DNA from: Burkholderia sp. BCC1644
Lineage (GTDB): Bacteria > Pseudomonadota > Gammaproteobacteria > Burkholderiales > Burkholderiaceae
Direction of reading: 5' to 3'
Assembly (NCBI RefSeq): GCF_902833225.1
Contig: NZ_CADFEI010000004.1
Location: forward strand, 62,001-126,000
Length of the DNA: 64,000 nucleotides
The position numbers and the translations under genes are program-made. Shown piece after piece: positions 18,225 through 25,794 of the stretch (within the stretch, counting starts at the first letter, position 1; the number at the start of each line of letters is the position of its first letter). The notes under the pieces were generated by a model. That model saw only the letters and a program-made list of their open reading frames with translations, had not been told where the DNA came from and did not search any database.

Positions 18225-18461
18225 ATGGGCATCATCAAGATTTCCGAGCACATGCATGAACGGCTGCGCTCGACGAGCACGGCACTGAGCCGTTCGATCA
18301 ACGCGCAGGCCGAACACTGGCTGCGCGTCGGGATGCTGGCGGAACTCAACCCGGCGCTGTCCTACGGCGACATCTGCAAGATGTTGATCGAGGCCGAGGC
18401 GCGGGGTGGCGACGTGGCGCCGGCGGAACCGGTCGCGTCGCATATCGAGCAGGTGGCGTAA
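18225..18461 (+). CDS. ParD-like antitoxin-family protein, 78 aa
   Basis: A small protein beginning MGIIKISEHMHERLRSTSTA, followed by LSRSINAQAEHWLRVGMLAE. This matches the ParD-like family, which keeps a ribbon-helix-helix style N-terminus (a beta strand and two short helices) as in ParD antitoxins. No ParE toxin follows. Instead its stop codon (TAA, 18459-18461) overlaps by one base the ATG of a methionine aminopeptidase gene. Upstream lies a promoter-like region with an inverted repeat. Function is not established; DNA binding is inferred from the family. Confidence 0.8.
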   Translation: MGIIKISEHMHERLRSTSTALSRSINAQAEHWLRVGMLAELNPALSYGDICKMLIEAEARGGDVAPAEPVASHIEQVA

Positions 18462-19267
18462 TGGCGAAACGAGAAATCCCGATTCGCGGCGGCGCAGAGA
18501 TCGCCAAGTCGCGCGAAGCCGCCAGGCTCGCGTCGCAGGTGCTGACGATGATCACCGAGCACGTGAAGCCGGGCGTGACCACCGACGAACTGGACGCGCG
18601 CTGCCGCGAATACATCGTCGACGAACTCGGCGCGATTCCCGCGAATATCGGCTACCACGGCTATCCGAAGACGCTGTGCACGTCGGTCAACCACGTGGTC
18701 TGCCACGGCATTCCAACGTCGCGGCCGATGCGCGACGGCGACATCGTGAATCTCGACATCGCGGTGATCAAGGATGGCTGGTTCGGCGACACGAGCCGCA
18801 TGTATTTCGTCGGCGAGCCGAACGAGCTCGCGCGGCGTCTCGTCGCGGCGACCTACGAGGCGATGCACGCGGGCATCCGCGCGGTGCGTCCGGGCGCGAC
18901 GCTGGGCGACGTCGGCTACGCGATCCAGCAGGTTGCGCATCGCGAAGGGTTCAGCGTGGTGCGCGAGTATTGCGGGCACGGCATCGGCGATGTTTATCAC
19001 GACGAGCCGCAGGTGCTGCACTACGGCCGCCCGGGCACCGGCGTGCCGCTGCGGCCGGGGATGATCTTCACGATCGAGCCGATGCTCAACGCGGGCAAGC
19101 GCGACACGCGCGTGCTGGCCGATGGCTGGACGGTCGTCACGAAGGACCACTCGCTGTCCGCGCAATGGGAGCACATGGTCGTGGTGACGGAAACGGGCTT
19201 CGAGGTGCTGACCGAGGACGCGAAGCCGCAGGCGTTCGCGGCGCTTTCCGGCACGCACGCGGCCTGA
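18461..19267 (+). CDS. map: Type I methionine aminopeptidase (second, non-rpsB-linked copy)
   Basis: MetAP removes the initiator Met from nascent proteins. The 268-aa pita-bread enzyme has all five metal ligands: Asp in NLDIAV, Asp in FGDTSR, His in CGHGIG, Glu in FTIEPM and Glu in WEHMVVV. The conserved substrate His is in NHVVCHG. It has no N-terminal zinc-finger extension. Burkholderia normally has a housekeeping map near rpsB, so this is probably a paralogue; that cannot be checked inside the window. Its ATG overlaps the stop of the ParD-like gene, giving strict translational coupling. A strong terminator follows. Confidence 0.93.
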   Translation: MAKREIPIRGGAEIAKSREAARLASQVLTMITEHVKPGVTTDELDARCREYIVDELGAIPANIGYHGYPKTLCTSVNHVVCHGIPTSRPMRDGDIVNLDIAVIKDGWFGDTSRMYFVGEPNELARRLVAATYEAMHAGIRAVRPGATLGDVGYAIQQVAHREGFSVVREYCGHGIGDVYHDEPQVLHYGRPGTGVPLRPGMIFTIEPMLNAGKRDTRVLADGWTVVTKDHSLSAQWEHMVVVTETGFEVLTEDAKPQAFAALSGTHAA

Positions 19268-19307
19268 CGGCAGCGGTGCGCCGCGCAGGGCGGCGCGGTG
19301 CTGCAAT

Positions 19308-19341
19308 GAAACGGGCCCCTTCAAGTGAAGGGGCCCGTTTC
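19308..19341. terminator. Strong symmetric terminator between map and msrC
   Basis: A perfect 15-bp stem (19308-19322 with 19327-19341) around a 4-nt AAGT loop separates the two convergent genes. Flanking A and T residues let it act in both directions. Confidence 0.85.
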
Positions 19342-19367
19342 GTTTGCGGCGACCGGCGCAGCGAGGC

Positions 19368-19871
19368 TTAGCCGCGCGCCTTCTGCCACGCATGCTCGAC
19401 GAACACGCGGCACAGCGCTTCCATGCCTTGGCGATCGTCGTCGTCGAAGCGCGCGGCGACCGGGCTGTCGACGTCCCACACGCCGATCAGCGTGCCGTCG
19501 CCGGCCACCAGCGGCACGACGATTTCCGATTCCGAGGCCGCGTCGCACGCGATGTGGCCGGGGAATTCATGCACGTCGCGCACGACCTGCGTTTCGCGCG
19601 TCTGCGCGGCTGTGCCGCACACGCCTTTGCCGAGCGCGATGCGCACGCAGGCAGGCTTGCCCTGGAACGGCCCGACGACGAGTTCGGTCCCGTCGAAGAA
19701 GTAGAAGCCGGCCCAGTTGAGACGATCGAGCGAGTGATAGACGAGCGCCGAGAAATTCGCCGCGTTTGCCGTCAGGTCGCGTTCGGACTCGACGAGCGCG
19801 CGCGCCTGCTCGACGAGCGTCGCGTATTGATCGGCCTTGGAGGTGTTGGGGTCGTTGGACAGCGTGAACAT
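19368..19871 (-). CDS. msrC: Free methionine-(R)-sulfoxide reductase (GAF domain)
   Basis: fRMsr reduces free Met-R-sulfoxide, protecting the methionine pool from oxidation. The 167-aa GAF protein keeps the three conserved cysteines in ACVRIALGKGVCG (two) and HIACDAASESEIVVPL (one), the resolving and catalytic set of E. coli MsrC. The start MFTLSND at 19871 is chosen because upstream in-frame sequence is Arg-rich and overlaps the LysR gene. Convergent with map. Confidence 0.92.
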   Translation of the reverse strand: MFTLSNDPNTSKADQYATLVEQARALVESERDLTANAANFSALVYHSLDRLNWAGFYFFDGTELVVGPFQGKPACVRIALGKGVCGTAAQTRETQVVRDVHEFPGHIACDAASESEIVVPLVAGDGTLIGVWDVDSPVAARFDDDDRQGMEALCRVFVEHAWQKARG

Positions 19872-19950
19872 GGCGGGAAAGCGATCAGGGTTGTGAAAAT
19901 GCGCGTGGCGCGTACCGCAGTCTACGGTACGCGCGCGCGGTCTGCAGCGC

Positions 19951-20868
19951 TCAGTCGGGTTCGAGTTCGGCAAACCGCGCCGCCAGGAAGTCGAGCAGCG
20001 CGCGCACCGCGGGCAGCAGCCCCCGGCGCGACGCGAACACCGCGTGCACGATCTCGCGTCGTGGCGCCCAGTCCGGCAGCACCGTGACCAGTTCGCCGCG
20101 CGCGACTTCGTCGCGCACCATCATCGTCGGCAACTGCACGACGCCGACACCCGCGACGGCCGCCGCGCGCAGCGCGAGCATGCCGCCCGTCACGAAGCGC
20201 GGCTGGTGATGGATTTCCGCGTGCGCGCCGTCGGGCCCGCGCAGCCGCCACACGTGCGTGGATTGCGGCACGCCGTGATCGAGGCTCGGCAGGCGCGCGA
20301 GATCGGCGGGAACGGCCGGCGCACCGCGCTCGCGCAGCAGCGTGGGGCTCGCGACGAGGCACTGGCCGCGCTCGGCCAGCACGCGCAGCGCGAGATCGCT
20401 GTCTTCGAGCGGCGGCGGGCGCACGCGGATCGCGACGTCGATCCCTTCGCCGACCACGTCGACACGCCGGTTGGTCGCTTCCAGATGAATCTCGACACGC
20501 GGGCACGCGGCCATGAACGCGGCAATCATCGTACCGACCAGTGAATCGAGCAGCACGATCGGACAACTGACGCGCACGATGCCGCGCGGCTCCTCGTGCA
20601 GCAGCGCGATCGCTTCGTCGGCCGCGTCGGCCTCGACGAGCATCGCACGGCAATGCGCGTAGTACGTCTGGCCGACGTCGGTGACCGTGAAACGGCGCGT
20701 CGAACGCTGGATCAGCCGCATGCCGAGCCGTGCCTCGAGCAGCGCGATGCGACGGCTCAGCTTCGATTTCGGCATGTCCAGCGCACGCCCGGCCGGCGCG
20801 AAGCCGCCGTGTTCGACGACCTGCACGAAGTAGTAGAGATCGTTCAGATCCCGTGCTTTATCGTTCAT
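19951..20868 (-). CDS. LysR-family transcriptional regulator
   Basis: A 305-aa LTTR with a winged HTH at residues ~7-65 (DLNDLYYFVQVVEHGGFAPAG, SKLSRRIALLEARLG) and a co-inducer domain in the remainder. It resembles the AaeR/DhcR-like group with FTVTDVGQTYY. It is divergent from the pirin gene (110-bp gap), so pirin is its most likely target. In other beta- and gamma-proteobacteria LysR-pirin pairs respond to redox or aromatic stress, but the ligand here is unknown. Confidence 0.93.
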   Translation of the reverse strand: MNDKARDLNDLYYFVQVVEHGGFAPAGRALDMPKSKLSRRIALLEARLGMRLIQRSTRRFTVTDVGQTYYAHCRAMLVEADAADEAIALLHEEPRGIVRVSCPIVLLDSLVGTMIAAFMAACPRVEIHLEATNRRVDVVGEGIDVAIRVRPPPLEDSDLALRVLAERGQCLVASPTLLRERGAPAVPADLARLPSLDHGVPQSTHVWRLRGPDGAHAEIHHQPRFVTGGMLALRAAAVAGVGVVQLPTMMVRDEVARGELVTVLPDWAPRREIVHAVFASRRGLLPAVRALLDFLAARFAELEPD

Positions 20869-20942
20869 GAAATAGAACGCTGAGTGCGATTTCGGCAGTC
20901 TACCGGATCGATCGTTCCACCACTATATTGCTACTCATGGAT

Positions 20943-20960
20943 GCGAAACACGTGTTTCGC
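20943..20960. promoter_or_regulatory. Perfect 18-bp palindrome in the pirin leader
   Basis: GCGAAACACGTGTTTCGC reads the same on both strands. It lies 18 bp before the pirin start and about 13 bp after a TATATT -10 candidate (20924-20929). The position suits a repressor operator acting on pirin. Confidence 0.6.
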
Positions 20961-20978
20961 CGCAATTTGGAGAAGGCA

Positions 20979-21851
20979 ATGAAGAAGATCCAGGGTGTGT
21001 ACAGTGCGCCGCGCGGCCATTGGGTCGGTGACGGTTTCCCGGTGCGTTCGATGTTCAGCTACCAGTCTCACGGCACGCACCTGAGCCCGTTCCTGCTGCT
21101 CGACTACGCCGGCCCGACCTCGTTCGAGCCGGGCTCGGTCTCGGCGCCGCGCGGTGTCGGCCAGCATCCGCACCGCGGGTTCGAAACGGTGACGATCGTC
21201 TATGACGGCGAAGTCGCGCACCGCGACTCGACCGGCGCGGGCGGCGTGATCGGTCCGGGCGACGTGCAGTGGATGACGGCCGCGAGCGGGATCCTGCATG
21301 AGGAATTCCACTCGGAAGGGTTCACGAAGCACGGCGGCCCGTTCGAAATGGTGCAGCTGTGGGTGAACCTGCCCGCCGCCGACAAGATGGGTGCGCCCGG
21401 CTACCAGACGTTGCTGAACGCGGACATTCCCGTGGTCGAGCTGCCGGACGGTGCAGGGCGTGCGCGGATCATCGCCGGTGAACTCGACGGGCGGCGCGGC
21501 CCGGCTCGCACGCACACGCCGATCGACGTGTGGGACGTGCGGCTCGTGGCAGGCGGCCATGCGCGGTTCCCGGTTGCCGAAGGGCGCACGCTCGCGGTGG
21601 TCGTGCTGAGCGGTACCGTGCAGGTGAACGGCGAGACGGTCGCTCGTGAAGCGCAGTTCGTGCAACTCGGTCGTGACGGCAGCGACGTCGAGATCGAAGC
21701 GAACGGCGACGCGAAGCTGCTGATCCTGAGCGGCGAGCCGATCGACGAGCCGGTCGTCGGCTACGGTCCGTTCGTGATGAACTCGCAAGCGGAGATCCGT
21801 ACCGCGATCGAGGACTTCAACGGCGGCCGCTTCGGCCAGATGCCGGCATGA
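20979..21851 (+). CDS. Pirin family protein (bicupin)
   Basis: A 290-aa double-cupin protein. The N-terminal cupin keeps the metal ligands in QHPHRGFETVTIVYDGEVAHRDS and ILHEEFHSE. Bacterial pirins include quercetin 2,3-dioxygenases and redox-sensing partners of metabolic enzymes. The start MKKIQGVYSAPRGHWVGDG follows GGAGAAGG by a proper distance and matches the usual family N-terminus. A start at 20928 would put the palindrome inside the gene and is rejected. The substrate is unknown. Confidence 0.92.
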   Translation: MKKIQGVYSAPRGHWVGDGFPVRSMFSYQSHGTHLSPFLLLDYAGPTSFEPGSVSAPRGVGQHPHRGFETVTIVYDGEVAHRDSTGAGGVIGPGDVQWMTAASGILHEEFHSEGFTKHGGPFEMVQLWVNLPAADKMGAPGYQTLLNADIPVVELPDGAGRARIIAGELDGRRGPARTHTPIDVWDVRLVAGGHARFPVAEGRTLAVVVLSGTVQVNGETVAREAQFVQLGRDGSDVEIEANGDAKLLILSGEPIDEPVVGYGPFVMNSQAEIRTAIEDFNGGRFGQMPA

Positions 21852-21872
21852 CGGTCGTGACGGCATGACGAA

Positions 21873-21903
21873 CAGGCCCCGCACCATGCGGGGCCTTTTT
21901 TTT
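21873..21903 (+). terminator. Rho-independent terminator of pirin
   Basis: AGGCCCCGC, a 5-nt loop, GCGGGGCCT and an eight-T run, 22 bp after the pirin stop. Confidence 0.93.
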
Positions 21904-21995
21904 GCGCGCGAGCAGGCGGTCGCGCGCGGTGTGCGCTTCGAGGCATAATCGACGGTTGCCGCGCGCCGGCCGGCGCGCCCGAATCAGGACCGCAC

Positions 21996-22481
21996 ATGAA
22001 CGCATCCGCCGCATCCCCGAGCGCCGCCGATCTCGACTGGCGCTGGAAATCCTTCGACGCGCTGACGGCGCGCGAAGTCTATTCGATCCTCGAGGCGCGC
22101 AGCGCCGTGTTCGTCGTCGAGCAGAACTGCGTGTATCGCGATATCGACGACGCGGACCAGACCGCGTGGCACCTGGCCGCGTTCGATCCGGCCGGCCGCC
22201 TGGCCGGCTATCTGCGTGTGCTGCTGCCCGATGCGCAGAACACCGACGTGCGGATCGGCCGCGTGCTGACGACCGCCGCGTTCCGTGGCGCGGGCCTCGG
22301 CAACGGGCTGCTGTCGCGCGCGCTCGAGCATATCCGCGTGCAGTGGCCGGATACGCCGGTGAGCCTGCATGCGCAGGCTCACTTGCAGCGTTTCTACGGC
22401 GCATTCGGCTTTACGCCGAGTTCGGACGTGCATGACGAGGACGGCATTCCGCACGTGTGGATGAGCAGCGCGCGCGCGTGA
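21996..22481 (+). CDS. ElaA-type GNAT acetyltransferase
   Basis: A 161-aa GNAT protein of the ElaA group, recognised by LTAREVYSILEARSAVFVVEQNCVYRDIDD near the start. Other family features are LAGYLRVL, the acetyl-CoA loop RIGRVLTTAAFRGAGLGNGLL, and QAHLQRFYGAFGFTPSSDVHDEDGIPHVWM. The acceptor is not known for this family. It stands alone between a terminator and the convergent ctaG-like gene. Confidence 0.92.
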   Translation: MNASAASPSAADLDWRWKSFDALTAREVYSILEARSAVFVVEQNCVYRDIDDADQTAWHLAAFDPAGRLAGYLRVLLPDAQNTDVRIGRVLTTAAFRGAGLGNGLLSRALEHIRVQWPDTPVSLHAQAHLQRFYGAFGFTPSSDVHDEDGIPHVWMSSARA

Positions 22482-22503
22482 TGCGCGCCGCGCTGCGCCG
22501 CGG

Positions 22504-23373
22504 TCAGTGCGCGGCGTGCGGCACCGGCGGCTTGTCCGCGTGCTGCACCGCGCGTTCGCCGATCAGGCGACCGCGCGCGGACAGCCGCAGCCAGTGCCGC
22601 AGCGCGATCAGCGCGCCGATCACGCTCATCATCGAGCCCGGAATCCACAGCAGCAGCCCGCCGATCTGCTGATCGCGCAGCGGGCTCAGCCACGTGAATG
22701 CGCGGCCGCAGATCGAGTAGATCGGATACAGCTCGTGCGGCGTGAAGAAGATCAGCGCGCCGAGCGCGATCTGCGGCGGGATCGCCGCGACGACGATCAG
22801 GATCCGGCGGCCCGGCGACAGCCGCGCGGGCGGCGCCGGCCGCGGATCGACGACGAGCCACCAGAACAGCAGCCCGTCGATCACCATGCTCCAGTTCATC
22901 ACGCGATAGAGACGCCAGTCGAGCATCGCGATGAAGTGGATCGGCGACAGCAGCCAGAAATAGATCAGCCCGACGAACAGCACGACCGCGACGACCGGAT
23001 GGAACACCACATCGAGCGTCGCGCGCACGGGCGCCCACGCGAGCGCGGGGCGCACGAAGCGCTGCCGCCAGCTGAACGGGATACCCGCGCGGATCGCCGC
23101 GCCCGGATACGACAGCGCGATGAAGAACGGCCCGAGGTGGTGCAGCACGAGGTGCTGCGCGCGGTGCATGAAGAACTCGTGCTCGAAGAAATAGTCGAGC
23201 CGCGTATGCAGCGCGATGTAGAGCGCCGTCAGTCCGAACCAGAACGAGAACTGCCGCAGCGGCGTCACCTTCGCCTTCTTCACGCCACGCGCGAACAGTA
23301 CGGCAGCCGTCAGCACCGCGATGACGACCGTCGGCGACGGTTCCCACGGATCGAGCCAGTACAGGAGGTTCAT
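22504..23373 (-). CDS. CtaG/caa3-type cytochrome c oxidase assembly membrane protein
   Basis: A 289-aa protein with about seven hydrophobic helices. It has conserved His-rich segments FFMHRAQHLVLHHLGPFFIALS and SPIHFIAMLD, and the terminal FTWLSPLRDQQIGGLLLWIPGSMMSV, all typical of the CtaG_caa3 family. Such proteins support copper delivery to the CuB site of haem-copper oxidases in the inner membrane. It is the last gene of a minus-strand set SCO1 - PCuAC - CtaG-like; 10 bp separate it from the PCuAC gene. Confidence 0.88.
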   Translation of the reverse strand: MNLLYWLDPWEPSPTVVIAVLTAAVLFARGVKKAKVTPLRQFSFWFGLTALYIALHTRLDYFFEHEFFMHRAQHLVLHHLGPFFIALSYPGAAIRAGIPFSWRQRFVRPALAWAPVRATLDVVFHPVVAVVLFVGLIYFWLLSPIHFIAMLDWRLYRVMNWSMVIDGLLFWWLVVDPRPAPPARLSPGRRILIVVAAIPPQIALGALIFFTPHELYPIYSICGRAFTWLSPLRDQQIGGLLLWIPGSMMSVIGALIALRHWLRLSARGRLIGERAVQHADKPPVPHAAH

Positions 23374-23383
23374 CGCGCGCGGA

Positions 23384-23830
23384 TCACTTCGTCTGGGCCG
23401 GCGACTTCACGGCAAACGGCGCATCGACGGTTTCGCCGTCGGAGAATTTCAGGCGCAGGTGCACGGTGTCGCCCGGCTTGATCGCGTGCTTCGGCTCCTC
23501 GAGCATGAAGTGATAGCCGCCCGGCGCGATGTCGACCTTGCCGCGTGCGGGGATCGTCAGCTTGTCGACCATTTCCATCTTCTGCGTCGAGCCGTTCGAC
23601 ACGGTCTGGTGCAGCATCGCCATCCCGTAGTCGGGGCTGTCGACGTCGACGAGATCGACCGGCTTGTCGCTGGTGTTCACGAGCGTCACGTAGCCGCCGG
23701 CGGGCAGCTTGTTCGGCAGCCAGCGCACCCATGCGCCCTGGGCGGTGATCGCGCCGGCGGCATACGCTTGGGCGCCGGCGCACAGCGCGGCGAGGAGGGC
23801 GAACGTCTTGAGAGTCGTCTTCGTGTTCAT
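23384..23830 (-). CDS. Periplasmic copper chaperone PCuAC
   Basis: A 148-aa secreted protein with a signal peptide (MNTKTTLKTFALLAALCAGAQAYA, cleavage near residue 25). The copper-binding H(M)x10Mx21HxM signature is present as MLHQTVSNGSTQKMEMV and GGYHFML. PCuAC carries Cu(I) in the periplasm and helps SCO proteins metallate the CuA/CuB sites. It overlaps neither neighbour but is spaced 8-10 bp from each, so one operon. Confidence 0.93.
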   Translation of the reverse strand: MNTKTTLKTFALLAALCAGAQAYAAGAITAQGAWVRWLPNKLPAGGYVTLVNTSDKPVDLVDVDSPDYGMAMLHQTVSNGSTQKMEMVDKLTIPARGKVDIAPGGYHFMLEEPKHAIKPGDTVHLRLKFSDGETVDAPFAVKSPAQTK

Positions 23831-23838
23831 GTCGGAAT

Positions 23839-24474
23839 TCAGGTCGTGGAGGCGGTGTCGATGATCCGGCGCACATCGGCGGCGATGGCGTCGGGCGAAT
23901 CGCGATCGGTCGCGAGCAGGCGCGCGCGGCCGGTTGCGTCGAAGATGTAGACGGCCGAGCTGTGCGTGACTTCGTAGCCGCCGGACGGATCGCGTTTTTC
24001 CATCTGGTACGCGACGCGATAGCGTTTCGCGAGCGATTCGATCTGGCCGTCGGTGCCGGTCAGGCCGCGCGCGTGCGCGGCGTCGAACGCGGCGACGTAC
24101 GACTGCATCAACTGCGGCGTGTCGCGCGCGGGATCGACCGACACGAACAGGATGCGCACGTCATTGGCCTGCGGGCCGAGCTTGCCGAGCACTTCCATCA
24201 GCCGCGCCATCGTTTCGGGGCAGACATCGGGACAGTGCGTATAGCCGAAGTAGACGAGTGCGATACGGCCGTGGAACGCATCGGCGTCGACGGGACGACC
24301 GTCGCCGCCCGTCAGCGTGAACGACAGGTCGGGCAGGTGGCCGGTAACGTTGGTCAGGTTCCAGCGCGGCTCGTCGTGCGTGCACGCGGCGAGCGCCACG
24401 GCGGCGGCGAGGGCCGCGGCCGTGCGGATGAAGCGGGAGATGCGCCGGTGCGGCGCGGGACGGGCAGGCGACAT
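23839..24474 (-). CDS. SCO1/SenC/PrrC copper chaperone, lipoprotein
   Basis: A thioredoxin-fold copper chaperone for the CuA centre of cytochrome oxidase. CPDVC in YFGYTHCPDVCPET and the distal His in YEVTHSSAVYIFD are the Cu ligands. The N-terminus from MSPARPAP has a hydrophobic stretch ending LAAAVALAACTHDE, a lipobox-like LAAC, so it is probably a membrane-anchored lipoprotein. The start at 24474 sits exactly at the edge of a 293-bp inverted-repeat element, so the upstream regulatory sequence is that element. An alternative ATG at 24492 lies inside the repeat. The longer reading to 24606 would translate the element and is rejected. Confidence 0.9.
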   Translation of the reverse strand: MSPARPAPHRRISRFIRTAAALAAAVALAACTHDEPRWNLTNVTGHLPDLSFTLTGGDGRPVDADAFHGRIALVYFGYTHCPDVCPETMARLMEVLGKLGPQANDVRILFVSVDPARDTPQLMQSYVAAFDAAHARGLTGTDGQIESLAKRYRVAYQMEKRDPSGGYEVTHSSAVYIFDATGRARLLATDRDSPDAIAADVRRIIDTASTT

Positions 24475-24767
24475 CTCAGGGACTGTTTCCATATGGAACA
24501 CACATGCGAATGCCCGAAATCGCTCGTAGGGCAAGGAGTAAGGAGCGCCGTTTGGCCGAGCCAAACAAGCGACGCGCGACGCCGCCATACGGGCGATTTC
24601 GGGCATTCCCGTGGGATGTTTTTTTTGTAATTTGGGGTTGCCACGAGAACGGCCGCTCGCCGCGTTGCGCTCCTTGCGAATACGTCAGTATTCGCAGCGT
24701 CACGCGCCTCGCGAGCGGCCGTTCTCGTGGCAACGCATGCGCGTTCCATATGGAAACAGTCCCTGAG
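24475..24767. repeat. Compound inverted-repeat element: 34-bp terminal repeats around two nested hairpins
   Basis: The ends (24475-24508 and 24734-24767) are 34-bp inverted repeats differing at only two positions, each holding the palindrome CCATATGG. Inside, 24508-24528 pairs with 24588-24608 (one mismatch) and encloses a small GTTTGGC / GCCAAAC hairpin (24550-24566). A T8 run follows at about 24619. A second perfect 23-bp pair, 24638-24660 with 24711-24733, encloses a TGCGAATAC / GTATTCGCA hairpin (24675-24696). No convincing gene is present. The symmetrical, four-stem architecture suggests a REP/MITE-like mobile palindromic element. Confidence 0.8.
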
Positions 24768-25041
24768 CTCGATCGGTCGGAAAGGTGGCCCGCCGGCGCG
24801 ATGCCATGCGTCGCGCGGCAGGCGGTTGCGACTGTAGCGCAATTCGCGCGCCCGCGTCCTTTCGAAACCCGTACGGGGCGGGCGAGCGGGGCAATATGTC
24901 GCAGTTGACGCAATCGGCGGCGCGAGGCCGGCGATGCACCGGTTTCGCCCATCTCGGTGCGCAGGCGCGGTAAGATGCGCACAATTCCATTCGCGCAGCG
25001 GCGGCCTGCGTTTGCCGGCCGACCCTCAGACTATCGAATCG
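24768..25041. other. Intergenic region before otsB
   Basis: No gene or clear structure. A TTGACG at about 24905 and a TAAGAT at about 24971 are too far apart to be one promoter, so the otsBA promoter is not assigned. Confidence 0.4.
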
Positions 25042-25794
25042 ATGCAATCCGTTCCGGCTTCCCTGTCCCTGACCGATACCGCGTTCTTCTTCGACTTCGA
25101 CGGCACGCTCGTCGAACTCGCGCCGACTCCCGACAGCATTCACGTTCCGCCGTCGCTGCTGACGCTGCTCGACGAACTGCGCCGCCGCTCGCACGGCGCT
25201 GTCGCGATCGTGTCGGGGCGCGGTATCGACAACCTCGACACGTTCCTGAAGATGCCGGGCCTGCCGATCGCCGGCTTGCACGGCGCGGAGCGCCGCGATG
25301 CGAACGGCGACACGCAGCGCATCGGCTTCAACGACGAACGCCTGCTGCGCATCGAACGCGAGCTGGCGGGTGTCGTCGACCGATATCCGGGCATGCTGCT
25401 CGAAATCAAGGGCGCGGCCGTCGCGCTGCACTTCCGCAATGCGCCCGAGCGTGAGGCGGTCGCGCGCGAAGCGGCCGAGCGTCTCGTGGCCGACTATGCC
25501 GATGCGTATGTGCTGCAGCCCGGCAAGATGGTGTTCGAGATCAAGCCGAAGGGCGTCGACAAGGGGCGCGCACTGGCCGCGTTCCTCGACGAACCGCCGT
25601 TCGCCGGCCGCGTGCCGCTGTTCGCGGGCGACGACCTGACCGACGAGAAGGGCTTTTCGGTGGTCAACGCGCGCGGCGGCCTGTCGATCAAGGTCGGCGC
25701 GGGCGAGACATCGGCCCGCATGCGGCTCGATTCGGTCGACGCGCTGCATGAGCAGATCGCGTGCTGGCTCGGCGCGGGGCAGCCGCACGCATGA
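25042..25794 (+). CDS. otsB: Trehalose-6-phosphate phosphatase
   Basis: OtsB dephosphorylates trehalose 6-phosphate to trehalose. The 250-aa HAD protein has motif I FFDFDGTLVE (nucleophile and acid/base Asp), SGRGID (motif II), the Lys in KPKGVDKGRAL (motif III) and FAGDDLTDEKGF (motif IV). The ATG at 25042 gives a normal N-terminus. The stop overlaps the otsA start as ATGA, so the pair is translationally coupled. The order otsB-otsA with overlap suggests tight coupling of synthase and phosphatase. Confidence 0.95.
   Translation: MQSVPASLSLTDTAFFFDFDGTLVELAPTPDSIHVPPSLLTLLDELRRRSHGAVAIVSGRGIDNLDTFLKMPGLPIAGLHGAERRDANGDTQRIGFNDERLLRIERELAGVVDRYPGMLLEIKGAAVALHFRNAPEREAVAREAAERLVADYADAYVLQPGKMVFEIKPKGVDKGRALAAFLDEPPFAGRVPLFAGDDLTDEKGFSVVNARGGLSIKVGAGETSARMRLDSVDALHEQIACWLGAGQPHA

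Noticed and set aside
18225..18461. Calling the ParD-like gene a classical parDE antitoxin
   Set aside because: No ParE-like toxin gene is adjacent on either strand.
24504..24908. A plus-strand frame of 134 codons across the compound inverted repeat
   Set aside because: Most of it is the repeat itself translated; no start site or family support.
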